NCBI GenBank assembly: GCA_020650975.1
Contig: JAIPMN010000123.1
Location: forward strand, 6,896 to 70,895
Length of the DNA stretch: 64,000 nt
Reading direction: 5' to 3'
From: Apostichopus californicus
Lineage: Eukaryota; Echinodermata; Holothuroidea; Aspidochirotida; Stichopodidae
The position numbers and the translations under genes are program-made. The notes under the pieces are model-generated. The model did no database searches, was not told the origin of the DNA, and saw nothing but the letters and a program-made list of their open reading frames with translations. Positions 10,977 through 21,609 of this stretch are shown here, piece after piece. Position 1 is the stretch's first letter; each line of letters begins with the position of its first letter.

Positions 10977-13900
10977 CTTCAAATTCAAAGAAAATTAGGC
11001 ATTTATTGATTTCTACAAAATTATGTTGCCTAAGTATTGAAATATAGAACATAAAAACAAAAAACAAAAACAGCAAATAGTTTGTTATAAAATCTAAAAC
11101 CAAATCTCTTAAAAATCGATTTTCTTCACCATCCTTTTTAATATTAGAATGAAATTCTAAAAAGCATGGCATTTGTCTACATTATTGTGAATAAATTCTT
11201 TAACGAAAGACATTTAGGCAAAATTGTTCTTTTCCACTATAAAACTAAAACATTAAGTAATTATGAGAAAATTTCAACAAAATTATTTCACTATTTTCTA
11301 ATATTCCTTGACAATATTATTTAATATTTTAATGGGTTGGATCCATGAACATAAGAGCTGCTCAACATGTAATCATTTGGGTGAAGTAAGTGTTATATTT
11401 GCCAAACGAATGCACCCTTTTGTTTTGTTTCTTGGAAAGTTCATTTACCCATTGATAGAGATCTTAACTTTATGGAAATAAAAGCAATTGTATAAAGTAT
11501 ATGCAGTACATTTCTGTAGCAGGCAAATGAGGAGAAGAGAGATGGAAAGCACCACAGTTGGGACAAGACAGATTAGAATAGAAATGATTAAAAAACAAAG
11601 TACCCAACGAAAACCACAAATTGTCTGCCCGTTTCCAATAGCAATGACAGGTTGCACAGCTAAGAGGTACCAGGGTTACATTATGTTCTCTGTCGGGATC
11701 ATTTTAAGGGATTAACTTCCCTGATAACTGAAATTGTTAGTCATTTCTTTTCCTTTTTTCTCTCGTGTTGTAATCATCTCTTTAGTCTACTCTTTGGAAG
11801 TCCATCCTCCATCTTGCTTCTCTATCTGCCTCTGAGGGAGGGGTGCAATCATTCCCCCATCCCTCCCACCTGCTTCTCCTTCTGGTATGATCAATTAAAT
11901 AATTACCGGTAACGATGAACAGTCAGCCACATTAGATCTTACAGAAACTCGGTACTCACCTAAACCAAGGCTTGCAGCAGACATAAGGGTCTGGACTGTG
12001 GCACCCATCCCTTCAGGAGCGACTTTATTGGCAAACGATGCAGCAGCGGGCCAAAGGGCACCGAAACATATCCCATGTAACAACTCAATCGGAAGAATAT
12101 GCCAAGGGTCTTGAAGAATAGAGTAAAGGAAGAAACGAAGGCTGTAGCAGAACAGGACGATGGAAAAGACCGTTTCGTGTCCAAACCACTGAATGAACCT
12201 GTCGGATAAGTACATGAAGGGAATTTCAGAGACGCACGTAAATGTCAGGGTCAGACCCATCACCAGGCTCGGAGCTTCAAGTTCATTGAGGAATAGAAAC
12301 TGGAATGTACCAATCACTCCTAAGGAAAGCCCGCAGACTGCTGCGATAATGAAAAAGATGATAATTTTGACTTCTCGGAAGAGATTTAAAAGCTCTTTGC
12401 TGATAGACATCGGTGTTGAGTGAGGAGGAAATTTCATGACGAGTACCGGAATGATTGCCGGCGCCATCATCAGCGCAAATATGATGTAGGCTGGGAGGAA
12501 GCGGTTTCCGTGGGGATTGTATTTTACATAGGTGTCCATTGCCAAGCCGGTTAAGCCAGACATGCTACCCCATCCCACTGCACCCCAAAGTCTTTGTTTG
12601 CCATAGTCTGTATCTGGATGGTCCTTTAACAACTCCATTACGTTCGAGTCGATCATGGGATTTACGGGCGCCAGGAAAACGATAAAGACTGTTGAAAGAC
12701 CGATCATGATGGAGAAGGTAAGGAGAGAGTCATCCCAATCAAGCGGTGGAGGAGAGGGCCCCCCAGTGGTAGAGTTGGTGGTGGTGGAGTTCAAGGCAGA
12801 CGGGGTAAAGTATGTGGCACCAGATGCTGTGCATCCTACAGCAATTCCTATCAGGACAACAATGCGATGGATGCTAAACTTGTCTGCTACTGTTCCCCAA
12901 AACGGACAGGCAATGATGGTGCAGATGGGTTGCACCGCCCTGATGATACCAATCTGGAAGCTGTTTAACCCAAGCTGTTCCATGTAGACTGGCACAAATG
13001 GCAGGAAGCTGACCATACCTGTAAATGAGAAGGAAAGCTTGAGAAAGAAGAAACACTCAATTCTTTTGAAAGACACACATGAAACCTATTGAGTGTAGTA
13101 AATGTGATGATCTCTTATGCTCAAAAGTACACACAAATGGTGCCCAATATTTTAAAGAAGAATACTTCTTTTGCTACCAACATCCATAGCAGTTTTGATA
13201 ATTGCAACATTTTACCTTTTTGCCTCCATTATGTCAGCTTTTAAAAACCATGAGGACTAGAAGCTAATTTGGGGAATTTTTAGCATACATATGTAGTAAC
13301 AGTAGTATTATAATTTAGAGGTAACAGATTAACTTCATGTCCCTTCTTTACTAATATCGCATCTTCTTGCATCAAGTAACATAAATCTGAGTACACAAAG
13401 TTAATGCACAATGGAAAAGTCACAGGGAAATCATAAAACAATGGACATGAGCAAAGTCATTAATTGCTTGAACAGGATTCGAACCAGTGATGTCTGGATT
13501 ACGAGCCACTGCTCTTAGTGCTCTACCAACTGAGTTATACAGCCCTTACTTGGTGCAATCACCATAGTCATGTTTTTGCTGAGGGCCCCAGTTAGAAGCC
13601 ACAGTACCTTGCATACCATGTAACCAAGGATCCGAACCCAGTTTCATTCAGCGACTGGGAGGCGATATCATATGAAATTCCCACATTTTAGGTATGATTG
13701 TACTTAGAAGGTTACTAAGGGAGTAATAATACTGGCTAAAGAGTCCCTTCCATCCTGCGAAATTTACATTCTTCACATAACTTTGTACAATATTAATTAC
13801 ATAACAAAAGCAACTTGAACATACTCTTAATTCATAGGTATAACGTGCATTGTTAATATTGGATTTAGCAACGTTATATGACAGGCATAGTTGAAGGGAA

Positions 13901-14043
13901 CATATGTTAAGAAGGGGAAGATGTATTTAAAAAGTGTTCAATGATCTCTGTGTACTCACTGCCCATGAACAGAAAGTAGAAAATCTTTGCTGGCAAGAAG
14001 GTCTTGTTGATGTGGAAGAATCCATCATTTTTTAGCTTTTTCA
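10795..14043 (-). CDS. MFSD6-like major facilitator transporter, 5' coding end missing
   Basis: A polytopic membrane transporter of the MFS_1_like/MFSD6 group; the substrate is unknown. Visible exons, in minus order, are 14043-13960, 13018-11960 and 10976-10795, in consistent phase and about 441 residues. Exon A gives HINKTFLPAKIFYFLFMGS, which lines up with the pre-TM1/TM1 start of MFSD6 proteins. Exon B carries PFWGTVADKF (the MFS loop 2-3 motif), YGKQRLWGAVGWG (conserved in this group) and ILPIELLHGICFGALWPAA. The first extracellular loop is rich in N-x-T/S (NSTTTNSTTG). Exon C gives GAGLGTIGGGYIYNNLGA, a last membrane segment and a basic tail (VKRRSRQTEYDRIQ). Exon A begins inside a codon (x|TG). 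If the missing base is A, the start Met is split across an upstream intron; otherwise more N-terminus lies upstream. Confidence 0.9.
10977..11959 (-). other. MFSD6-like intron between exons B and C
   Basis: Bounded by gtgagt and tttgaag on the minus strand. Contains a C-rich and T-rich patch near 11740-11885. No other gene is seen. Confidence 0.85.
11960..13018 (-). CDS. MFSD6-like main exon B
   Basis: 1059 bp encoding most of the membrane segments, from (S)MVSFLPFVPVYMEQLG to SAASLGL(G). The acceptor is ttacag and the donor gtgagt. Reading frames extend beyond both borders, but family alignment and splice consensus set the limits. Plus-strand frames over it are shadows. Confidence 0.93.
13464..13545 (-). 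repeat. tRNA-derived SINE head with clear A and B boxes
   Basis: The minus strand reads GGGCTGTATAACTCAGTTGG, then TAGAGCAC, and later GGTTCGAATCC (13485-13475). Box spacing is tRNA-like but the anticodon arm does not fold well, so I call it a SINE head or tRNA pseudogene and not a working tRNA. A related copy lies at 27749-27826. Confidence 0.7.
13612..13668 (-). repeat. Second tRNA-like SINE remnant
   Basis: Minus-strand box B-like GGTTCGGATCC lies at 13638-13628, with CCCAGTCGCTGAATG upstream. It sits 70 bp from the previous SINE head in the same orientation. Confidence 0.4.
13960..14043 (-). CDS. MFSD6-like exon A (first visible)
   Basis: 84 bp with acceptor ctcgacag and donor gtgagt. 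Phases are 1 in and 1 out. It encodes KKLKNDGFFHINKTFLPAKI and then FYFLFMG. No in-frame ATG precedes it within the contiguous sequence. Confidence 0.85.
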
Positions 14044-15187
14044 CTGTCGAGAGCAAAAAGAAAGAATCAAATCAATTTAATGTACAGTTCAGTTAATTTT
14101 AATTTGTACAGCAAATGTTTAAAAAAAGTACTTTCCTGCAAGCTCGGACAAATCAAATTATTCACAGCCTTTGAGGAGTGTTCAACTATATCTCTGAGAC
14201 CAAAAAAGCATTTAAAGGTGGTCATAAAACAATTCTTGAAGTTTGAAAGTAGATGATCAATCCTAAATCTGATTTTGCAGCATGCCTGTGTTGGAATATG
14301 AATGACAAGCAAAAGAGAGGTAAGCCACACAAATGCATGTGAGATTCAGTTTAGTTACTAGTAGAAAATATGATTACTTAAAATCCTCACATGATAGTGG
14401 CTTTCTTGATCAAGTAGTTTGACTACATATATACCCATGGATGTGAAATTGGTCAATAGTAATGCATTTTCTCTCTCAGCTTATGGACTCACTGGCATTT
14501 AACTGCTATGAAAATAAGTATGAATCCATATACTGTGTTTTGCAGCATAAGATATCAAAGATAGAATCTTATATGTCTACAATTACCTTTGTCAATGGAA
14601 TACTGCACTTGGTAGCCACTATAACCTGCACCAAGTTGAAAGGTTCTTCCATAAGCAGTCATTGTCTTTTTTGTGAAATAAATTACTGAATGGTAAGACA
14701 ACTCCACCTTAACTCTCTGCGATACTTCCTACAAGGAAATAAAAGTTTTGGATACTTTTAGTTTGTATTGGTGAGAAAACAATATTTACATCCAGCGGCT
14801 TAAACAGTGTGTTGGGATTTTAAATAATTAAAGAGAATTCATTCAACTTAACTCAGAGCCAAATTAAATAAAAACCCTTCTTTCTGACTAGGCCACTGTT
14901 AGTCTTGCCTCCATTCTTAAGAAGGTAAAGCCAGGATCTTATTTAAATACAAAAACTAGCCTCAGGTGGGCCAAAGTATGATCATCTGTAGGCCTATTCA
15001 GTCCTGCACCACTTCTTTGTTATAATATCACTTTAATATTCTGATGTAATCATAATACTTATGTGAGAATAAATAGCCTTTGCTAACAAGACAGAAGAGC
15101 TGCAGCCAAACCATCGTTTCATATGAACGGATTCAATATGTCCAGTAGTTTGAAGTATTAATATCCATGATGAGACATTAGTTCGCA

Positions 15188-15790
15188 AAGATGATCCTCA
15201 TCATCAAGCAAAATTTCTCCAACTATAACAGAAAGACCATCCTAGGTCTGTATAAATCACTGGTACGACCACACCTTCATTATGGAGTGCAAGTATGGCG
15301 GCCACACTTAAAGAAAGATATAAATTTAATAGAAGGAGTGCAACGACATATGACAAAACTTATTAAAGGCTTGAGGAACAAAAGCTATGAGGAGAGGCTT
15401 AGAGAGCTGGATCTATTCTCAATGCAAAAAAGACACCTTCGACAAGACTTAATCACAATGTACAACATTATTAACAGGAATATTGATATAGACGTGGAAC
15501 AAATAATTGAGTTTCTGGAACTATCAACAACAAGGGGAAATTAAAAAAAAAATAAGGCCAAAACAAGTGAGACTAGAAATAAGAAGAAATTCGTATTTTT
15601 GCCGATTTGGAAAGTGTGGAACAAACTGCCAGATCATGTAATTACAGCAAAGTCGTTAAACCAGTTTAAAACCAAGCTAGCCAGCAATAGGATCTTTAAG
15701 GGTCACGAGACCTTCTATCCTTAAGAGCCATTCTTCAAGCACCAACGCAGAGAAGAGTGGCGATCCAGGTAAATCCAGGTAAATACCTCC
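15188..15790 (+). mobile_element. 5'-truncated CR1-like LINE, 3' end of reverse transcriptase ORF
   Basis: The frame from 15191 reads LYKSLVRPHLHYGVQVWRPH, then LKKDINLIEGVQRHMTKLI and YEERLRELDLFSMQKRHLR. This is the conserved C-terminal tail of non-LTR reverse transcriptases of the CR1/Jockey-like group. It stops at 15542-15544. The usual closing motif continues in other frames (RRNSY, then IWKVWNKLPDHVITAKSLN up to about 15723), so there is a stop plus at least one frameshift. The element ends in a short direct repeat of ATCCAGGTAA near 15763-15788, like the simple 3' tails of CR1-type elements. Everything upstream of the RT tail is missing, so it is a dead insertion. Confidence 0.88.
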
Positions 15791-16574
15791 TATCAGAAAA
15801 TGATCATAGTCTAAAATTCCACTCCATCATTTGCCCTTGTTCTCATCTCTCCCTCCTCCACCCCCCCCCCCCACTTTCCTTTTCGTGAAACTCTGTTCTT
15901 CAGTCAACTGGACAGTCTGTATGGAGACATATATAGGCCTAGTGCATTTTTACAAAATTACACAACAAATAGCTTTTGTGTATTTGCATGATTCAAATCG
16001 AATGATACAATTTTTTAGAAAACATATCAAGACAAGAGCCAATTAACATGAAATAAGTTCCTAACAGGCCAAATAAAATGGGTTATACTTAGTTAAGAAC
16101 TAACAAATTAAATTAAATTAAATTAAATATATAAATGCGCTTCTTATGAACTGTTTACATGCTCACTATGATGGCTAAATTAAACATCAATGGCATATGA
16201 AAAATTCTCGGCCATGGTACGCCCCTGCAAAAGTGTAACTGGGTGTGTCATTGGAGAGCCCTACTATTACTAAAGTAGTGTCACTCTGCACTGTAAATTA
16301 ATTATGTAATCTTTTGATTACATTTCGCGGAACTAAGACAAGTAATGAAAGGGGCCACTCGACAAATTTACCCGGTAGATATTATTACTTTATAAGTGAT
16401 ATTCTTATGATTTACGAGGGGGTAATTTAGCTGAAAGCAAATTAAAGATGAAAACGTTCGAAAATTGTAATGTTAGGAAAACATTATATTGTGTTCTATA
16501 CCTTTTCGTGCCTGTTTGCCCTGCAATAACGTAGGCCAGTTGAACTTTGGCTGTCACCTGAGATCACGTAACTA

Positions 16575-17321
16575 TGGAACGCCAAAAGTACTACAGGTGA
16601 CGCTGCTACCCTAAATAGGAGGTGCTACTACCCTAAACTCGTGGTGCTACTTCCCTAAGCAGGAGGTGCTACTACTCTAAACAGAAGGTGCTACTACTCT
16701 AAACAGATGGTGCTACAACTCCTAAGAGCTTAGCACGCTGTGGACAGGTGGCCCCCTGTAGGCTTCAGGACACTGTGGCGTACCCTAGCACGTTGTGGAC
16801 AGGTGGCCCCTGTAAGCTTCAGGACACCGTGGTGTACCTTAGCACGCTGTGGACAGGTGGCCCCCTGTAAGCCTCAGGACACCATGGTGTACATTAGCAC
16901 GCTGTGGACAGGTGGCCCCCTGTAGGCCTCAGTACACCGTGGGGCACCTAAGCACGCCGCGGACGGGTGGCCCCCTATAGGCCTCAGTACACCGTGGTGC
17001 ACCTTGGCACGCCGCGGACGGGTGGCCCCCTGTAGGCCTCAGTACACCGTGGTGCACCTTGGCACGCCGCGGACGGTTGGCCCCCTGTAGGCCTCAGTAC
17101 ACCGAGGTGCACCTTGGCGCCCCGCGGACGGGTGGCCCCCTGTAGGCCTCAGTACACCGTGGTGCACCTTGGCGCCCGGCGGACGGGTGGCCCCCTGTAT
17201 GCTTCAGTACACCGTGGTGCACCTTGGCGCGCTGTGGACAGGCGGGTAGCACCTCCTGTTTAGTGTAGTTGCACCTCCTGTTTAGAGTAGTAGCGCCACC
17301 TGTAGTCCTTTTGGCGTTCCA
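16575..17321. mobile_element. TIR element with TA target duplication and internal 55-bp minisatellite
   Basis: The ends are inverted copies: left TGGAACGCCAAAAG at 16575, and the same word on the minus strand ending at 17321. Similarity continues inward for 60 bp or more (CTACAGGTGRCGCTRCTAC, then repeats of AAACAGGAGGTGCTAC). The dinucleotide TA flanks both sides (16573-16574 and 17322-17323), as for Tc1/mariner-type or other TA-targeting elements. No transposase frame is present, so it is non-autonomous. Its core is a GC-rich 55-bp tandem array. Confidence 0.75.
16731..17245. repeat. 55-bp minisatellite, about 9 copies
   Basis: TAGCACG-type unit starts recur at about 16731, 16786, 16840, 16895, 16950, 17005, 17060, 17115, 17170 and 17225. 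The unit holds GGACAGGTGGCCCCCTGTAG and CAGTACACCGTGGTGCACC. Left units (CTGTGGACAGG) and right units (CCGCGGACGGG) differ in a consistent way. It is far richer in GC than its surroundings. Reading frames in it are by-products of the repeat. Confidence 0.93.
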
Positions 17322-17365
17322 TACGTTGCTACAACTTAGTTGGTGCAAAGGGGAGTGATCGTAGT

Positions 17366-17419
17366 GTCAAAGCAGGGAGCTGCTACTCTAACGTTAGAGT
17401 AGCAGCTCCCTGGTCAAAG
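17366..17419. repeat. Perfect 40-bp palindrome between 7-bp direct repeats
   Basis: 17373-17392 (CAGGGAGCTGCTACTCTAAC) is followed directly by its exact reverse complement at 17393-17412, with no spacer. GTCAAAG flanks both sides (17366-17372 and 17413-17419). The form is that of a minimal MITE of two fused terminal repeats with a target duplication. Confidence 0.85.
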
Positions 17420-19358
17420 CCTACAATCAATGACATATATATGAATATCGATGATGTGTGTTCAGTATTCAAGTTGGCTCATTTGGGAACCATCTGAAAT
17501 TTGCCCATAGAGAAAAACTAATTATTGAAAGAAAGAAAAAAAGACATTAAGCCAATTTTCCTCATGAAGCCCACCCCATCACATGTCTATTGTCCTCATC
17601 AAGACATTCCACCTGATTGGAGTGGGTCGGTTGGCGTGGCTGGGCTGGGCTTGTGGTGGGGGTGGATGATCGGACGTCAGGGATGTGGTACGCTGAACAA
17701 AAATCCTACTTAAACCTAGGGTTTCGAAATACAACACAATTAGGTTGCAACAAAACAAAAACAGATTCTCTTCTAGCAAAATTGGAATGGGAAACTTCCA
17801 AGTCTTGGAAGAAAGAATAGATATGAGTACGGTAATTTCGCGTGTTCCCTAACTTCACATACTGTGCTTACAGTGTGTTACATATGTGTAGCTGCCCGCT
17901 GATAGACACCGTAGTTGCTGTGTTCGTTGGTCAAATTGTAACCATTTTTTCAATACAATAACAGTGAAATTATTAAACAGTAGTTTGGATTTTGAGACTC
18001 TTTCGTGTATTACTTCACCCAAAATTAAATCGTGCCCCCCAGGTGCCTCCCCCCCCCAGATGCAATTTGTAGAGTTAAAATAAATAATCAAGCAAACACT
18101 TTATCTGCCTCAATTAAAACCATAAATATTGGACAGACTAAGCCCGAAAATTCTTGAACATAAAGTTACTTCAAGTTGCAAATAAAGCATCAGATTGCAT
18201 CTAAGGACCCTTGATTAATCATATCTTTCTTTGGGGTGTCCCCCTCCCCTTAGACCCCTCCCCCTGGACGGCATTCACAAATAAACATTGTCCCCCTAAT
18301 TAAGTGATGTCCCCCCCCCCCGCACTCCTGTGCCCCCAAGGTTGAAATGTCTGACGACGCCACTGTCGTCGCCACCGCTATCCCTCAAAAGAACATTAAT
18401 GCGCTTGCTATCACGAATTTACCGTAAAACTTTACATGGGATCCAGGGGTGTCGTCGACTCCGGCGAATGCACAAAATGAGAGTTTTATGCGTTTATAAA
18501 TAGCGCCGTATTTTATTCATCCTTACGCGATTACACTACAGGTAGCATACGCTAGTAAAAGCCCCATTGACTTATACACTAAATCATAAAAAAAATAATG
18601 TGGTTTTCAAAGTCTAGATAGAAGTTCTCACTACCAATCACTTGATAATTGACAAGTTGGCCATTCTTGGCACCATCAATTTTCCGTATCTAACCATGCA
18701 GATTTTTTGCTATGAGCTGCTAAGTTTTCGTCACTTGTAAACAAACCTCTTTACTCAGTATATAGTAAACAATTTTCATACGCTGCTCCTGGGAGGCCTG
18801 AAGGTGTCTAAAATTGCCTGAATTGACCCAATTTTTGCACCACATGTACTTCCATTCATGATCTTCAACGTGCAAGCCACAACATCCAGATCCTGATTGA
18901 AAACATATTAAAACGGATGCACTTTGTGTATGTGTTAGCTGAGCCCATCTTAAAACATTTGTACGCAGGAGAAAATTGCAGAATAAGATAGTTAACTCCA
19001 CTGATCGCCAATAGGCACTGAGGAAACCCATTAGAACTCGACGATAGTTGATCGACCAGGGCAACTGAATTGTTTGTGATATACATATCCCTAAATATTT
19101 TATGATATGCAATATATAATGATAATAAAAATCAGTCGGGCCAACATCAAGAAACGCACCATGTCAGATATTCTGTCACCGACCTCCCTCTCCCAGGTCT
19201 TCATAAATTATGGCATCTTTATGGGCGCAGGAGTATTTTTTCCGGAAATCATGAAAACCTGTGTATATATGTTAACTAAAATAAAAATAAAATAAAACTG
19301 TTAGCAAACTGCTTATCATACTAGAGAGCCTGTGTAATAGAATGTGTAAAAGTAAGTT

Positions 19359-19399
19359 GGCCTGACGTTTCGATCCTAGCAGGATCTTCTTCAGAGGCT
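19359..19399 (-). ncRNA. Hammerhead-ribozyme-like motif, Penelope-type
   Basis: On the minus strand, in order: AGCC/T, core CTGAAGA, a 5-bp stem GATCC-TGCTA-GGATC, GAAAC, GTC, then AGGCC. AGGC after GTC can pair with GCCT before CTGAAGA (stem I). This matches the minimal hammerhead layout described in Penelope-like retroelements, with almost no stem III. One extra A lies between the core and stem II, so activity is doubtful. Confidence 0.45.
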
Positions 19400-20348
19400 A
19401 AATATATTCAGAGGCTATACCGTATATAAAATAATTAACTTATTCCTTATTCTACATTCCCGTTGGCCCCATAGTTGAATCTGGGTCCAGTGCTCATGGA
19501 AGGACCTCCCTCTCCAATCCCTTCTCTTCCTGCCTGAGTGTGCCTTAAGTTTGAATTGAATTCTACCTCGGTTTCACTTTTACATGTTTTCAAGGTTGGG
19601 CCATTAGGTAATCTATCTCCGTGGTGTTTTCTTCATGAGTCGCCGATGATGATGTTCGTTCCCAGCCTGGTGCTACACTCTGAAAATTAGTTATGTGAGT
19701 TCGATGAGGTTCATGTGTACAAAGTTGTAGGAATAGTTCCGTGGCAGACAATATGCCATATGGAAGGGAAAAGTACATGTGTTCAGCTACATGATACTGT
19801 TGCATACCGCTGCCCACCCAATATCTTGTTCCGAAGTCTAGATATGTTAATCATTCGTAATTACTGCGTGATTCTGCATGAATTCTCGAAGTCATGACCG
19901 ACACTATATGTCTTCTGCCATAGGATATATCTAGACCGCTATCGCTACTATAATTTGGTAGAAAAGGAAATTTCAGAGATACTGTCCGTCTTTCTGTATT
20001 GTTGTATTGCACGTAAAATCGCCAGTAGCAAAATAGTATTGTTAAGACCCTAGTATACGAACAGCCTATAGTGTACCAAGTTTCTTTTTCACAAAGCTAT
20101 TTTCCCGTATCTATTTGCTGTACTGCCCAGAGAACGCCGCGACAACGCTTTCGATTGATACTTTTTGTATCGAACAGATCCTCTGGCATGTAAAATACAG
20201 TGGGCAGCAATTCGTGGTAGGCACCGACTCTGAGGTGTGTACAGTTGCACGCGAGAAAAAGAGTGTTACAAACGACTTGGCCAAGACTAGTAGAAAAACA
20301 GAACCCATAGACCACCCCCCCTTTCACCCCGTAGTTTGTGGCTCCCGG

Positions 20349-20729
20349 CAGTGGCGGAGCTAGGGGTATTGGTCAGGGGGGGGGGCGAGAATGGTCTGTA
20401 GGGGCGCTTTCGACACTATCTAAGCGGAGCGCCACCATTGGTTTTTTTGGAGTAAATATACACTCTAGATTGCCGGAAATGACCCTTTCCGGGCCTTGCT
20501 AATTTGCAGATAAACGAAGAATAAATAGGTGTTATCGCCATTTTGTCAGAAAATTACACCAACAAAATGTGACAAATGTCAATAGGTAGATGAGAGCGCA
20601 ATAAAAAAGTCAATAATCGCAAATAAGTAAAAAGTGGTAAAAAGCTGAAAAGGGCGCCAGCAGTCCATTTGAGTCCGTCAGGGGGGGGGGGGCATCCGCC
20701 CCCCTGACTGTATGGACGCTCCACTACTG
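20349..20729. mobile_element. hAT-type MITE with exact 8-bp target duplication
   Basis: GCTCCCGG lies at 20341-20348 and again at 20730-20737. The left end CAGTGGCGGAGC and the right end (minus) CAGTAGTGGAGC are imperfect inverted repeats, with CAGTG-type termini typical of hAT elements. The 381-bp interior has no transposase and contains G-runs near both ends. It lies about 640 bp upstream of the GRAF TATA box. Confidence 0.85.
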
Positions 20730-21320
20730 GCTCCCGGCAATAACAACAAACAGTTTAGTCCGATAATAAATCATCTCTCACAATATGAGAACAAAATGAA
20801 CACGAAAGAGAAAACCCATTTTGTCTTATCTTTCGATTGTTTAAAATTTAGGCTTATTACAACGCCCCCAATAAAGAGATTCCATTTTCAGACTTTCATC
20901 TATTAGCAATTTCTCTGTGCAGACCTTCGGTAATCCTACAATTAATGAATGTATCTCTGCTCCCTGAATTCCTTCTATATCGTGATATTAAAATATAATT
21001 TTAAGTTAATTGCAGCATGTTTCAGAATAATTTATCGGATTAGATGCGGTCAGTGCAGAAAATCCGGACAGTGTTCGTCCAAATGCAATTCCATGCCCGA
21101 TCCGATTTATTCGTCAATTTTCCCTGGTCGAGTGGAATTTCACAACCTTTCTTACTTACGAAATAAAGACACTAGCGATAAACGCTTATTTGGTCAAGTT
21201 GTAAAGTTGTTAAGCGCACAAAGGGTCTCATTGTTTTCCATTTACAGACAATTGAAAAACTCATTGGTGTATCGGGGAAATATATGACAGGTGATTTCTT
21301 AATAAAATAGTAAATGAACT

Positions 21321-21400
21321 ACGCATGCGCTATCTTATGTTCGCTAATATGTTCACAGAGAGAGGTACGGTATAAATATATCGTGAACATGGAGGCGTAG
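21321..21400 (+). promoter_or_regulatory. Likely GRAF core promoter: NRF1-like site and TATA box
   Basis: TATAAATATA lies at 21371-21380, 85 bp before the start codon at 21456, so transcription would begin near 21400 with a 5' UTR of about 55 bases. ACGCATGCGC at 21321-21330 resembles the NRF1 palindrome. A tiny ATG-GAG-GCG-TAG frame at 21389-21400 would enter the mRNA only if initiation were further upstream. Confidence 0.55.
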
Positions 21401-21455
21401 TCCTTGGTTATAGTCGTATTTTAACACTTTTAACGGAAAATAATACACAAGCAAC

Positions 21456-21609
21456 ATGGTTCTTCAGCCACTGGAATTTACGGAGTGTTTTCTAGACAGT
21501 CCAGAGTTTCGCGACAACTTACATTCCCATGAAGCGGAATTGGAACGGACTAATAAAGCAATTAAAGAACTCATTCGAAGTGGCAAAGCGTTAGTGGAGG
21601 CAGCGAAGA
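21456..21609 (+). CDS. GRAF exon 1
   Basis: Encodes residues 1-51 plus one base of codon 52: the BAR N-terminal helix with SPEFRDNLHSHEAELERTNK. The donor is gtaagt, phase 1. Confidence 0.96.

Larger units (their letters stand above)
13019..13959 (-). other. MFSD6-like intron between exons A and B
   Basis: Bounded by gtgagt and ttacag on the minus strand. It contains two tRNA-SINE-like heads in tandem (13464-13545 and about 13615-13665), both on the minus strand. Confidence 0.8.
14044..21369. other. Repeat-rich region upstream of the MFS and GRAF genes
   Basis: Lies between the first visible MFS exon (minus) and the GRAF promoter (plus). It must hold the missing 5' exon and promoter of the MFS gene. 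Recognisable contents are a LINE end, a TA-flanked inverted-repeat element, a palindrome, a hammerhead-like motif and a hAT-type MITE, each listed separately. The reading frames at 18720-19112 (minus, 130 aa) and 20949-21287 (plus, 112 aa) match no family I recognise and may be chance. Confidence 0.6.

Noticed and set aside
16490-16560. Candidate upstream exon of the MFS gene with a good donor (aaaag|gtatag on the minus strand)
   Set aside because: The joined frame meets a stop before any Met, so it could only be part of an untranslated leader and has no other support.
16740-17348. Reading frames of 61 and 84 aa in the 55-bp array
   Set aside because: By-products of a GC-rich tandem repeat.
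18240-18366. Possible third hAT-type element end (CGTCGTCAGACATTTC on the minus strand, next to CAGTGGCG)
   Set aside because: Only one end is visible; no matching left end or target duplication was found.
18720-19112. 130-aa minus-strand reading frame
   Set aside because: No motif I recognise, another frame is also open, and no splice or promoter support.
20949-21287. 112-aa plus-strand reading frame upstream of GRAF
   Set aside because: No family resemblance; ends before the promoter and probably chance, though a few Cys residues are clustered.
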